From Phycisphaeraceae bacterium (GTDB lineage: Bacteria > Planctomycetota > Phycisphaerae > Phycisphaerales > SM1A02), in assembly GCA_015709595.1 (NCBI GenBank), contig CP054178.1, forward strand, positions 1,302,001-1,366,000: DNA of 64,000 nt, read 5' to 3'. Each line of letters opens with the position of its first letter. Position 1 is the stretch's first letter. The translations under genes and the position numbers were made by a program. Below the pieces are notes generated by a model. That model searched no databases. It was not told where the DNA came from and saw only the letters and a list, made by a program, of their open reading frames with translations. This document shows, piece after piece, positions 35,332-44,428 of this stretch.

Positions 35332-36390
35332 ATGATCAGAACCCTCCCCAGCCCGGATGAGATGTACCAGGCCCTGCTGCAGCGCGACCCCGCGTGGGAC
35401 GGGCTGTTCGTGGTCGGCGTGCGAACCACGGGCATCTTCTGTCGTCCGGTCTGTCCGGCGCGCAAACCCCGGCGTGAGAACGTGGAGTTCTTCGCCGACC
35501 CGCGCGAGGCGCTGCTCGCGGGCTACCGACCCTGCCGCCTCTGCCGCCCGGTGGATGGCGCGGCGGCTCGGCCCCAGTGGGTCACGCGCGTCATCGACGC
35601 CATCGAGCACGAGCCCGCCGCCCGGCTGACCGACCAGCGGCTCCGCGAGCTGGCCATCGAACCCGTCCGCGCCCGCCGCTACTTCAAACGGCACTTCGGC
35701 ATGACCGTTCACGGCTACGCTCGGGCGCGGCGGATGGGCTCCGCGCTCTCGCTGGTGCGCAATGGTCGGGCGCCCGGCCGCACCGCGCACCACGCAGGGT
35801 ACGCGAGCGAAAGCGGCTTCCGCGAGGCCTTCGCCAAGGTGTTCGGCGTGCCGCCCGGCAAGGCCGGCGGCGTCGCCGCCCTGCTGGCGGAGTGGATCGA
35901 CACCCCGCTGGGGCCGATGCTGGCGGTCGCCTCCGAGCGCGGGCTGTGCCTGCTGGAGTTCGTCGATCGTCGCGCCCTGCAGTCGCAGATCGAGGCCATC
36001 CGTCGTCGCTTCAGCGCCGCCATCACGCCGGGCGACAACGACCATCTGCGACTGACGGCGCGCCAGGTCGCCGCCTACTTCGCGGGCGAGTTGCGACGCT
36101 TCACCGTCCCGCTCGACCAGCGCGGCACGCCCTTTCAGCGGAACGTGTGGGACGCGCTGCGGCGGATTCCGCATGGCGAAACACGCTCCTACGCCGATAT
36201 CGCCCGACAGGTGGGTTCGCCCGGCGCGGTGCGCGCCGTCGGCCGCGCCAACGGACAGAACCCGCTGGCCATCATCGTCCCATGCCACCGCGTGGTGCGG
36301 GCCGATGGAACCCTGTGCGGCTACGGCGGCGGCGTGTGGCGCAAGCAGTGGCTGCTGGAGCACGAGCGAGGCGCAACCGCCCGGCGCTGA
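35332..36390 (+). CDS. ada: bifunctional Ada protein, methyl-phosphotriester sensor and O6-alkylguanine transferase
   Basis: 352 residues from ATG 35332. The N-terminal zinc domain has Cys37 (FCRPVC), Cys41, Cys68 and Cys71 (YRPCRLC). Next is an AraC-type helix-turn-helix (ARLTDQRLRELAIEPVRARR; HAGYASESGFREAFAKVFG). The C-terminal MGMT domain ends in the acceptor motif PCHRV with GYGGGVWRKQWLLEHE. It is a full Ada: it repairs methyl damage and activates its own regulon. No alkB or aidB is adjacent. Confidence 0.94.
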   Translation: MIRTLPSPDEMYQALLQRDPAWDGLFVVGVRTTGIFCRPVCPARKPRRENVEFFADPREALLAGYRPCRLCRPVDGAAARPQWVTRVIDAIEHEPAARLTDQRLRELAIEPVRARRYFKRHFGMTVHGYARARRMGSALSLVRNGRAPGRTAHHAGYASESGFREAFAKVFGVPPGKAGGVAALLAEWIDTPLGPMLAVASERGLCLLEFVDRRALQSQIEAIRRRFSAAITPGDNDHLRLTARQVAAYFAGELRRFTVPLDQRGTPFQRNVWDALRRIPHGETRSYADIARQVGSPGAVRAVGRANGQNPLAIIVPCHRVVRADGTLCGYGGGVWRKQWLLEHERGATARR

Positions 36391-36751
36391 GGCCGCGCCG
36401 CGCGCCATCGCCCTGAGAGCCGTACCGCATGGGGCGCCACGGCCCTGCAAGGTGCGCCACGGCTGTCTCAGCCGTGCGAGCGGCCCGAGGGTCCGATCGC
36501 GTCGCATGGACGGGGGCTCTCACCTCACTCACGTGAGGCGGCTCCAGCACGACTCCATTCATCCTTCCGCCGCACGTCCGCCGCGTGAGCACATGTCCTA
36601 CACGGCCGTCGCATACCGTGCGGGTCTTTCGTGCGGGGTTCCATTGGTGTACCATCAAGCCCAGTTCGGCGGTGTGTTGTTGACTTGACTTGTTCACGTC
36701 GTCGCGGGCTTGCTTGCCCATTGTCAGACCGGATTCTGGCGGGAGGTTGTC
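36391..36751. other. spacer with family 2 palindrome
   Basis: 361 bases with no gene. A family 2 palindrome lies at 36458-36476 (CACGGCTG-TCT-CAGCCGTG). A second hairpin CCTCAC-TCAC-GTGAGG lies near 36525-36540, and TTGACTTGACTTG near 36679 may be part of a promoter for the next gene. Confidence 0.5.
36458..36476. repeat. palindromic repeat family 2
   Basis: CACGGCTG-TCT-CAGCCGTG. Its inner stem pair differs from other copies in a compensated way. Confidence 0.7.
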
Positions 36752-38119
36752 ATGATGCGTTCCGCGTGCCTCGTCGTGCTGTTGCTTGCCGCGTCGCCGC
36801 GCCTTGAGGCGCTTTCAGCCCGCTCCGCCCCCCCCGACCCGGAGCAGGTGCTGGACGAGCAGGTCGAGAACATCCGCACGGTGCTTCGGCAGAACCGGGT
36901 GGACCCGGCGCGGGATGGCATGCTTGACATTCTCACGAAGAAACAAAACGTGCGGCAGGCCGTAAGCGATGCCTCGACCGCGGTCGTGACGTCGGCGTTC
37001 GACCTCTCGGCGGTGATGCGCCATGTCGTTACGCTGCGCAACGACACGCACCCGCGACTATCGGGACGGGTGATCCACGTGGGACCGGATCAAGTGATTC
37101 AGACACTGCGCGGCGCGCTGCTCGCTGCCGCACCCGGTGATCTGATCCTGCTTGACGAGGGGGAGTATGAACTTGGCATGGAACGTCGCGGGCCGTATCG
37201 AGACGTGCCGCAGGATGTCGCCATCGTCGGCCTGGGGCCGGAAAGGACGACGCTGCTCGGAACGACTGTGGGATCGGCTCCTCGCACCCTTCTGGAGGGT
37301 CTTCGGATCGAGTGCCGCAACTCTCCCATCACGGACATCCGCTCCAATGGCGCCTTCATGCTGCGGAACTGCCGCATCACCGGGTACAACTCCGGCGCGG
37401 GTGGTTCCAATGCGCTCTCCGCCAGTGGAGGCAGCATTCTGTTCATCGAGCGCTGCATCTTCGACGGCTGGCCCGGTCGCTCCACCGATGGCGGGCGCCT
37501 GTCGAGCGGCGGCGTCGCCTTCGACTTGCGCGGCGACTTCGCGCTGTTCGTCCGCCACTCACAGTTTCTCGACAATTTCGGGATTGTTCACGCCACCGGA
37601 CCGGTTGTGTTCGACGGATGCATCAATCTGAATCGGGAGGGTCGTTCGCAAGGCATATCCCCCCACCCCGTCGGGCTGACTTTGGTGCGGGAGAATCGTG
37701 TGGAAATCCACAATCCCAACAGCGCCGCCGTCCGGGAGTTCACCATCGCCACGGATGACCCGCCGTTCGTCGAGTTTGTCGCGGGACGGGCGGCCGCGCC
37801 GAGTGCCGAAGCCCGCGATCTGGCCGCGGCCCTGCAACTGGAGCGTTCGCTGCCCTACTGGATCGGCCTGATCCGCCATGAGGACGCCTCGGTGCGGGCC
37901 ATCGCGGTCGAGCGCGTGCGGGCCCTGGCGGGCGTCACGGTCGCCGACGCCGAGCCGAACGCGCCCAACGAATCGCTGCGCGACCTGGGCGCAATCTTCC
38001 GCGCCGAGGTGGAGGCCGGGCGGCTCCTCAACTGGTGGGACAGCGTGCGCGCCCGCCTGAAGTGGGACGACGCGGCCGGAGTGTACCGCGAGCGACCGGT
38101 GGACCAAGCGGGACAATGA
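36752..38119 (+). CDS. exported protein with parallel beta-helix-like region
   Basis: 455 residues from ATG 36752, preceded by GGGAGG. A signal peptide (CLVVLLLAASPRLEALSA) leads to a charged helical segment. Residues about 115-300 show the repeat pattern of a pectate-lyase-type beta-helix: GALLAAAPGDLILLDEGEYEL, VAIVGLGPERTTLLG, LEGLRIECRNSPI, FMLRNCRITGYNSG, SILFIERCIFDGW, FVRHSQFLDNFG. No catalytic site is identified. The next gene begins inside the stop codon (ATGA overlap), so they are cotranslated. Confidence 0.75.
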   Translation: MMRSACLVVLLLAASPRLEALSARSAPPDPEQVLDEQVENIRTVLRQNRVDPARDGMLDILTKKQNVRQAVSDASTAVVTSAFDLSAVMRHVVTLRNDTHPRLSGRVIHVGPDQVIQTLRGALLAAAPGDLILLDEGEYELGMERRGPYRDVPQDVAIVGLGPERTTLLGTTVGSAPRTLLEGLRIECRNSPITDIRSNGAFMLRNCRITGYNSGAGGSNALSASGGSILFIERCIFDGWPGRSTDGGRLSSGGVAFDLRGDFALFVRHSQFLDNFGIVHATGPVVFDGCINLNREGRSQGISPHPVGLTLVRENRVEIHNPNSAAVREFTIATDDPPFVEFVAGRAAAPSAEARDLAAALQLERSLPYWIGLIRHEDASVRAIAVERVRALAGVTVADAEPNAPNESLRDLGAIFRAEVEAGRLLNWWDSVRARLKWDDAAGVYRERPVDQAGQ

Positions 38120-38871
38120 GTCGTCGTGGTCGAGTCCATCGCTGGGTGATTCGCATCGGAGTCATCTTCGCCGCGCTGCTCATCGGGGCGGCGACCAACA
38201 TCCTCAACGTGTGGCGGCTGGCGGCGACGGGGCCGGAGTTTCTGCCGGAGCGAGGCCCGGATTGGTCAGTCCACTCCGGTGACGGGTGGTATGTCATTCA
38301 CTCCACCGCGCCCGGCTCGGACCGATTCGACGGTCTGTCCGTACCCGCGTGGGTCGTCGCAGGGCGCGGGGACGCCTTGCCCATCCCCCTGCCCCCGTGG
38401 AGCCGTCTGCGGAACCCGCCTGCCGACCCGTCCAAGACGACGCGGCTGATTGAAGACGCCCGGGGCTGGCCGTTTCGATCGCTGACTTGCGCGTTCGAGG
38501 TGGATGGCCGCACCATCCGTACACCGGGTGACCCGCGCGGCGCGCCGCCGCGGCTGGTGGACGGGCGTGAGTTGTCGGCCGTCAATCCTCCCGGTCCGTT
38601 CATCGGGCCGCGACCGGCGTCGCTGCCTCGTGTAATGCCGATGAAGCCCTGGTGGCCGGGCATGATCGGCAACACCCTGTTCTTCGGCGTGCTGGCGTGG
38701 GTGGCGATGCTGACAGCAATGCTCGGCTGGCGTGGGCTGCGTGCCGCGCGGGCGTGGCTGCGCCGTCGGCGCGGCCGCTGCCCCCACTGCGCCTATGTAC
38801 TCATCGAAGGACTCATTCACGGATGCCCGGAATGCGGTTGGAAACGAGCCAGTGCGGATTCGCCCGAGTGA
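38116..38871 (+). CDS. membrane protein with C-terminal zinc ribbon
   Basis: 251 residues. The start overlaps the preceding stop (ATGA). One helix lies near residues 10-30 (VIRIGVIFAALLIGAATNIL) and another near 200-220 (MIGNTLFFGVLAWVAMLTAML). After a basic RRRRGR stretch the C-terminus has CPHCAYVLIEGLIHGCPECG, a two-CxxC zinc ribbon. This helix-plus-ribbon arrangement is frequent in Planctomycetes, function unknown. It is coupled to the beta-helix protein gene. Confidence 0.75.
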   Translation: MSRRGRVHRWVIRIGVIFAALLIGAATNILNVWRLAATGPEFLPERGPDWSVHSGDGWYVIHSTAPGSDRFDGLSVPAWVVAGRGDALPIPLPPWSRLRNPPADPSKTTRLIEDARGWPFRSLTCAFEVDGRTIRTPGDPRGAPPRLVDGRELSAVNPPGPFIGPRPASLPRVMPMKPWWPGMIGNTLFFGVLAWVAMLTAMLGWRGLRAARAWLRRRRGRCPHCAYVLIEGLIHGCPECGWKRASADSPE

Positions 38872-39024
38872 CGCGACGCCGCCGCCCAACCGGATCGCAC
38901 CACCTTCCGGACGGAAGCTCCCTCCGACGCACGGGTCTCGTTGGATACGATCATCCCGAGGCGACGGATCACCTCCGCCGGCTGGTGCCGGACTCGTTTC
39001 GCCATTTCTGACAAGGATCCATGC

Positions 39025-40056
39025 ATGCACGTTGTTCCACCAGCCACACGCTGGCTCACCCTGCTGCTCGGGTTCGGACTGATCGCATCCGGCGGCGCGC
39101 CCTTAACGGACGCGCGAGGGAAGCACCACTCCCTCGCAGCCGTGGCTCACGTCGCGCCGATGACACCCCCCGCCGCCCCGCCGCACGCGCCGCCTGTCGA
39201 TGGCGAGCCGGCCGTCCGGCCCCACGTCCTGACGCGCGTGGTCGCCATCGGCGCCAGCGCCACGTACGGGTTCGGGGTGGAGATACGCGTGCCCAAGAAG
39301 CCCGCACCGCCCAGGCCCGCAGGCGAGGGTGAAACCGACGGCGAGACCGCAGTCGACACCGAGATTCACCGCGTCCCCCTCGGGCTGGTCATCGACGCCG
39401 CCATCATGCGCCAGCACGAGCCGGTGCGCACCTACGCCAACCTCGGCTTCTTCGGCAATCCGACGGTCATCGGCCCTCGGCTGGCCGTCGCCGCCAGCAA
39501 GGTCAACCCCACGCTGATCGTGGCGGCGGACTTCCTGTTCTGGTTCGGCTACGGGCACGCCGACCCGCAGCGCCGGCTCATCACCGATGAAGCCCAGCGG
39601 CTGGACCTGCTGGAGGAAGGGCTGAAGCACCTGGAGATCTTCACCTGTCCGGTGATCGTGGGCGACTTCCCCGACATGTCGCCCGCGGTGGGGCTGATGC
39701 TGCGGGCCGAGCAGGCGCCCAGGCCCGAAACGCTCAAGGCCATGAACAATCGAATCCGCGAATGGGCGGCGGCGCGACCCAACATCATCGTCATGCCGCT
39801 GGGCGAGATGATCGAGCGCATCGGCCGCGGCGAGGCGATCACCATCGGCCAGCAGTCGTGGACGGCGGACGAGGCGAAGAACTTCGTGCTGTTCGACAAA
39901 CTGCACCCATCGCTCGACGGATTGATCGCCATCACCCACCTGATCGTTCGGCAGGTGATGGAGTCGGAACTCGGAGCGGACGAGGCGGACTTCACGCTCG
40001 ATCGGGAGACGATGCTGACGCGGCTGCGAGAGCGGCTGATGAAACTGGCCGGGTGA
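39025..40056 (+). CDS. SGNH/GDSL-type hydrolase, exported
   Basis: 343 residues from ATG 39025, which follows AAGGA. A signal peptide (ATRWLTLLLGFGLIASGGA) is followed by the SGNH block I VVAIGASATYGFG, where Ser is the likely nucleophile, and by LHPSLDGLIAI, the block V Asp-x-x-His-like segment reading D-K-L-H-P. YANLGFFGNPTVIG and ADFLFWFGYGHAD fit blocks II/III. A Lys/Pro/Glu-rich insert follows block I. Substrate unknown, probably an ester or acylated polysaccharide outside the cytoplasm. Confidence 0.8.
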   Translation: MHVVPPATRWLTLLLGFGLIASGGAPLTDARGKHHSLAAVAHVAPMTPPAAPPHAPPVDGEPAVRPHVLTRVVAIGASATYGFGVEIRVPKKPAPPRPAGEGETDGETAVDTEIHRVPLGLVIDAAIMRQHEPVRTYANLGFFGNPTVIGPRLAVAASKVNPTLIVAADFLFWFGYGHADPQRRLITDEAQRLDLLEEGLKHLEIFTCPVIVGDFPDMSPAVGLMLRAEQAPRPETLKAMNNRIREWAAARPNIIVMPLGEMIERIGRGEAITIGQQSWTADEAKNFVLFDKLHPSLDGLIAITHLIVRQVMESELGADEADFTLDRETMLTRLRERLMKLAG

Positions 40057-40156
40057 TGGAGCCGCCCGACGGCGCGACGGGTTGCGAAGGTGGCGTGGGG
40101 CTGGGGTTGCCTCGCATCAGAATGCTCGTCCGAAGAACCAATCCGTCATTCCTGGC

Positions 40157-40188
40157 CGAACAATGTCGTTCGTACACTCCATTGTTCG
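40157..40188 (-). terminator. inverted repeat after pil operon
   Basis: Perfect 9-bp arms CGAACAATG / CATTGTTCG with a 14-nt spacer, 15 bases past the GspE stop and between convergent genes. No T tract is seen, so termination is inferred from position. Confidence 0.45.
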
Positions 40189-40202
40189 CTTGAAGTTGTC
40201 TG

Positions 40203-42194
40203 TCAGATCGTCGATTCCGTCACGCGCAGCACTTCCTCGACGGTGGTGAACCCGCCCTTGACCTTCTTGAAGCCGTCCTCGCGCAGGGTGACCATGCCGC
40301 GCTCCGAGCAGATGCGCCGGAACTCGGTGACGTTGGGGTTGCGGGCCACCGCGTCGCGCAGGAAGTCGTCGAGCACGAGCATTTCGTAGAGGCCCAGGCG
40401 GCCCGTGTAACCGGTTTCGCGGCACTTGGAGCAGCCCTTGCCGTGGGGCAGGGCGTCGGCGGCGATGCCGTGCATGGTGAGGAAGTCCACCATCTCCGGC
40501 TTGACGGGGATCTGCTCCTTGCAGCCCTCGCAGATGCGCCTCACCAGGCGCTGGGCCAGCACCGCGTTCAGCGCGGCGCCGATGAGGAACGGTTCGATGC
40601 CGATGTTGATCAAGCGCGTCACCGAGCCGGGCGCGTCGTTGGTGTGCAGGGTGGAGAGCACCAGGTGGCCCGTGAGCGCCGCCTGAATGGCGATGGTGGC
40701 GGTGTCCATGTCGCGGATTTCGCCCACCATGATCACGTCAGGGTCCTGACGCAGCAGGGCCTTGAGGGCCGTGGCGAAGGTCATGCCGATGCGCTCGTGC
40801 GTCTGCGTCTGCGTGATGCCCGCCAGGTTGTACTCGACGGGATCCTCGACCGTGGAGACGTTGAGCCGCTGCGTGTCCATCTGCCGCAGCGAGGCGTAGA
40901 GCGTGGTCGTCTTGCCCGAGCCAGTGGGTCCGGTGACCAGGATGATGCCGTGCGGCTGGTCGATCTGGTTCTTCCAGATCGTCAGGGTGTCCTGCTCGAA
41001 GCCGAGTTGATCCAGCGACACCTGGATCGAGCGGTTGTCGAGGATGCGCATCACCACCTTCTCGCCGTGCGCGCTGGGCAGGGTGGAGACGCGCAGGTCC
41101 AGCTTGCGCCCCAGCACGGTGGCGCGGATGCGACCGTCCTGGGGGAGGCGGCGCTCGGCAATGTCGAGGTTCGCCATGATCTTGATGCGCGAGGTGAGGG
41201 CCGCCTGCATCTTCCAGGGCGGGTTCATCATCTCGAAGAGCACGCCGTCGATGCGGAAACGCACCTTCAGCTTCTTCTCGCCCGGCTCGATGTGGATGTC
41301 GCTGGCGCCTTCCTTCACCGCGGTCTGGATGATGTGGTTGACGTAGCGGACGACCGGGGACGACTCCGCCTCCTCGGCGAAGTTGTCGTCGCCCTTCTCC
41401 TCCTTGACGACCTCCACGTCATCCTCGTCAACGTCGGCGAGAATCTCGTTGACGTCGTACTCCTGATTGTCGGGCTGCTCCTCGGTGCTGGTCTCGATGA
41501 CGCCGCGAACGTCGGTGGCGGCGACGAGCACGTGACGGATCGACAGCACGCCCAGCTTGCGCCGCACCTCGTCAAGCAGAAACACGTCCTCGGGCCGGGT
41601 GGTGCCGACGACCATGCGGGCGCCCTCGCGCCGCAGCGGAAGGACGAGATTGGCCTTGCAGTAATCCGCTCCCAGGCGCTTGAAGGCCTTGGCGTCGACG
41701 GCGTTGTCAGCGGTGAAATCCACCCGTTCAAAGGGCAGACGGGCCACTTCCGCCACGCCCTGCTGCAGGGCGTGCTCGTCCACGCCCATTTCCAGCAGCG
41801 TGCTCACCAGGCGCTTGCCGGGCGTCTGCTTCATCACGCGCACGGCGTTGGCCAGCTGGTCCGGCTTGATGACGTCGTTCTTGAGCAGCACCTGCCCCAG
41901 GTCCAGCAGCGGGCCGCGCTGCGCCAGATCAGGCGAGTACAGCGGCGCCAGGGCGTCCGTGGGTCGGATGCGCCCGGCGTCGGGCTGAGCCGCGGCGGGG
42001 GCGGCGGGAACCGTGTCGCCCAGCCCCCTGCCGGACGGGTCGGGCGGACGGGGCGTGTCGGCGGGGTTGTTGCGCACAAAGACGGGCGGCGGTTCAACCG
42101 GACGGCTGGCGACCGCGTCCCCCGGCTCGCGCGGCGCGTCCGGGTGGGGCTCCGCCAGCTCCTTCAGCAACTCGTCGAGGTTGAACTGACCCAC
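40203..42194 (-). CDS. type II secretion / type IV pilus assembly ATPase GspE/PilB
   Basis: 663 residues from GTG 42194. A Pro-rich N-terminal region precedes a GspE-N domain (LLDLGQVLLKNDVIKPDQLANAV). The ATPase core has Walker A GPTGSGKTTTLYASL, Asp box, Walker B GEIRDMDTATIA and His box STLHTNDAPG. A tetra-Cys zinc site is CEGC ... CSKCRETGYTGRLG. It is a cytoplasmic hexameric ATPase that powers pilin assembly or secretion. It is the last gene of the pilM-N-O cluster; no GspF/PilC membrane partner or secretin is in the window. Confidence 0.93.
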   Translation of the reverse strand: MGQFNLDELLKELAEPHPDAPREPGDAVASRPVEPPPVFVRNNPADTPRPPDPSGRGLGDTVPAAPAAAQPDAGRIRPTDALAPLYSPDLAQRGPLLDLGQVLLKNDVIKPDQLANAVRVMKQTPGKRLVSTLLEMGVDEHALQQGVAEVARLPFERVDFTADNAVDAKAFKRLGADYCKANLVLPLRREGARMVVGTTRPEDVFLLDEVRRKLGVLSIRHVLVAATDVRGVIETSTEEQPDNQEYDVNEILADVDEDDVEVVKEEKGDDNFAEEAESSPVVRYVNHIIQTAVKEGASDIHIEPGEKKLKVRFRIDGVLFEMMNPPWKMQAALTSRIKIMANLDIAERRLPQDGRIRATVLGRKLDLRVSTLPSAHGEKVVMRILDNRSIQVSLDQLGFEQDTLTIWKNQIDQPHGIILVTGPTGSGKTTTLYASLRQMDTQRLNVSTVEDPVEYNLAGITQTQTHERIGMTFATALKALLRQDPDVIMVGEIRDMDTATIAIQAALTGHLVLSTLHTNDAPGSVTRLINIGIEPFLIGAALNAVLAQRLVRRICEGCKEQIPVKPEMVDFLTMHGIAADALPHGKGCSKCRETGYTGRLGLYEMLVLDDFLRDAVARNPNVTEFRRICSERGMVTLREDGFKKVKGGFTTVEEVLRVTESTI

Positions 42195-42242
42195 CGTGTC
42201 ACCCTTCCTTGAGCGTCCGCGGACGACGCGACATCTCCGCGG

Positions 42243-43016
42243 TCAATCCAGCTTGAGCAGTCGCAGCGTGATGTCGTGGGTCAACCCGATCTCGGGCTTC
42301 TCACCGCGGATCACCACGGCGTCCCGCGTGATCTCGACCACCGTGAACTCGATGTCGGACTTGGCGTCGGCGATGATGTCGCCCACGCGCACCACGCGAC
42401 CGCTCACGTTGGCCATGTCGCGCATGATCATCTTGACCATGAGCTTGGCGGACGCCTTCTCGAAGGCGACGCGGGCGTCCTGCCGGGCCGTCTCAAGCCG
42501 GGCGGCCTCGGCGGCGGCGTTGTCAGTGGGCGGCTTGGGCGCGGACGACGTCGTCGCCGGCTTGTCCTCCACGGGCAGCACGAAGGGATTCTTCTGCACG
42601 CCGTCCAGCGGCACCTGGCGGTCGGTGCGGTTGTCCACCAGCACATCGCCCGCGCCGGCCTCGGCGGAGCCCACCAGCACGCGATCGGCGTTGCGCTCGT
42701 CCTTGCCGGCGATGGAGTTGAGGAACGACTCGATGGTCTTCTCGATGCCGGCGTCGCCGGACTTGGAGGAGGCCACCGCCCGCGCGATGGAGCGCATCGA
42801 GTACAGCCCGCCCGCCGCCAGCAGCACCAGCGCGATGAGCAGGATGGTGCCGGAGCCGAAGCGGCGCGAGGGGGGCGCGTCGGACTCGCCCGCGGCGCCG
42901 TCGCCTTCGAACCCGCCCACGCCCAGCGGCATGACGCGCTCATCCGGTTCAGAACCCGACTCGGGGCGCGGACCAGCGGCGTTGAACGTCGTGAAATTGG
43001 GATGCTCGGATTGCAC
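42243..43016 (-). CDS. PilP-position membrane protein of pilus cluster
   Basis: 257 residues from GTG 43016, preceded by GGGAGAAG. One membrane helix near residues 56-75 ([19 protein letters not shown]) is followed by a long Pro/Ala-rich periplasmic linker and a small C-terminal beta domain ([33 protein letters not shown]). It lies where PilP lies in type IV pilus operons, between PilO and the ATPase. It has no PilP lipobox, so it is a functional analogue at best. Confidence 0.65.
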   Translation of the reverse strand: MQSEHPNFTTFNAAGPRPESGSEPDERVMPLGVGGFEGDGAAGESDAPPSRRFGSGTILLIALVLLAAGGLYSMRSIARAVASSKSGDAGIEKTIESFLNSIAGKDERNADRVLVGSAEAGAGDVLVDNRTDRQVPLDGVQKNPFVLPVEDKPATTSSAPKPPTDNAAAEAARLETARQDARVAFEKASAKLMVKMIMRDMANVSGRVVRVGDIIADAKSDIEFTVVEITRDAVVIRGEKPEIGLTHDITLRLLKLD

Positions 43017-43031
43017 GGTGGCTTCTCCCGA

Positions 43032-43631
43032 TCACTGGCCGGAGGCGACGCGTCGCCCGGCCTCGTAGTAGATGCTCAGGGTGAACTCGGCGTACATGGC
43101 GCCGGGTGGGATGACCTCGTCGGGCTTGGGCTTGGGCGCTCGGCGCGACGACTTGCCGTACCCCACCCGCGTGATCATCAACTGATGCACGCGCGTGATG
43201 CGCGGCAGCTGCTCCAGCTCCAGCAGAAACTGGTAGAAGGCGTCGAAGTCACCCATGATCTCCACCTTCAGGGGCAGCTCCATGTAGGCGGCGGTGGGCA
43301 CCGCCGGTTCGGCCTGGGTCGCCAGGATGGTCAGCCGGTTCTTCTCGGTGAGGTTCCACACCTGCTCGAGAATCTCCTCGATGCCCTGCTCGGATGGCAG
43401 CTTGCCCTCGACGATGCGCACCGCCTCGCGCCACTCCTCGATGGCCTCGCCGATGTTCTCGATCCGCCCGCTGATCTCGCGCAGCTTGTCGAGCTTGGCC
43501 GTCTTGGTCTCCACTTCCTTCGCCGCCTGGCGGATCTCTTCGTTGCGCGGCTTGAAGACGAAGATGAACGACGCCACCGGCACCGAGAGGAGCACGGCCA
43601 GGAACAGCAGTTCACGAAGTCCGAATCGCAT
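43032..43631 (-). CDS. PilO-like pilus assembly protein
   Basis: 199 residues; AGGAGAGG precedes ATG 43631. A short cytoplasmic tail and one membrane helix ([19 protein letters not shown]) lead to a coiled-coil ([20 protein letters not shown] to about residue 60) and a ferredoxin-like periplasmic domain ([29 protein letters not shown]). This is PilO architecture: an inner-membrane alignment subunit that pairs with PilN. Confidence 0.8.
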   Translation of the reverse strand: MRFGLRELLFLAVLLSVPVASFIFVFKPRNEEIRQAAKEVETKTAKLDKLREISGRIENIGEAIEEWREAVRIVEGKLPSEQGIEEILEQVWNLTEKNRLTILATQAEPAVPTAAYMELPLKVEIMGDFDAFYQFLLELEQLPRITRVHQLMITRVGYGKSSRRAPKPKPDEVIPPGAMYAEFTLSIYYEAGRRVASGQ

Positions 43632-43649
43632 GGTCCACCTCTCCTTGAC

Positions 43650-44411
43650 TCACTGCCCGGGGATCGTCGTCCGCGGGGGTCCCGCCACCGGAGCGCCCCA
43701 TCCGCGCGGCACCAGCAGCGGCCTGACGTTGCGCACGTCGGCCCGCGGATCGAGCCGCATCTCCACCCGGAACTCGCGCAGCGTCTCGTCGTTGATCGTC
43801 GTCTGCACCGAGTACTTCAGCGTCACATCCTTCAGCAGCGGGTAGGCGTTGAGTTCGCTGATATATCGCGAGATCTCCAGATCGGTGGCGGCCACCCCGA
43901 CCATCACCACCTCCACGTTGAACTCCGGCGCCTGCACCGTCCGCTCCTCGGTCGCCTCCTCCTTCGTCTTGGCGCGGTCGGCGGCCGACTTGCGCTCCGA
44001 CAGGCGGCTCGTCGTCGTCGACTGCTTGGGCGGGGCCTTCTTCACCGCCACCGAACGCAGCTGGAACTCCTGCAGCGACAGGCGGCTGGGCATGCGGTTG
44101 ATGAGTTCGGCCAGCAGGATCGAGCGGGGCACGCGCTCCACCAGGGCGGCGGCGATCTCCGCCTTGTTGAGCATGCGCTCCTTCTGCTCCTCGAGCTGGT
44201 TGAGCTCCTCGATGCGCAGGGCCGCCTCCTTGAACTGGGCGTTGATCGACGCCTGCGCCGCCTTGATCTGCGCCGCCTGGCGGTTGGTCACCAGGAACGC
44301 GCCGAACACCGCCGCCATCACCACCACGAACAGCGTCAGCGACAGCGCGTTGGTGCGCCGCTCCGCCTGACGGGCCAGGTAGTCCTCGGGAAGGAAACTC
44401 GTGTCAGCCAT
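43650..44411 (-). CDS. PilN-like pilus assembly protein
   Basis: 253 residues from ATG 44411. The N-terminus has a short PilN-like motif FLPEDYLARQAERR, the region that in PilN binds PilM. A membrane helix follows (LSLTLFVVVMAAVFGAFLV), then a coiled-coil (AQASINAQFKEAALRIEELNQLEEQK) and a periplasmic ferredoxin-like part containing FNVEVVMVGVAATDLEISRYISEL. It is the PilM-binding inner-membrane subunit and lies between the pilM-like and pilO-like genes. Confidence 0.82.
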   Translation of the reverse strand: MADTSFLPEDYLARQAERRTNALSLTLFVVVMAAVFGAFLVTNRQAAQIKAAQASINAQFKEAALRIEELNQLEEQKERMLNKAEIAAALVERVPRSILLAELINRMPSRLSLQEFQLRSVAVKKAPPKQSTTTSRLSERKSAADRAKTKEEATEERTVQAPEFNVEVVMVGVAATDLEISRYISELNAYPLLKDVTLKYSVQTTINDETLREFRVEMRLDPRADVRNVRPLLVPRGWGAPVAGPPRTTIPGQ

Positions 44412-44428
44412 GATTCATGCTCTCCCGT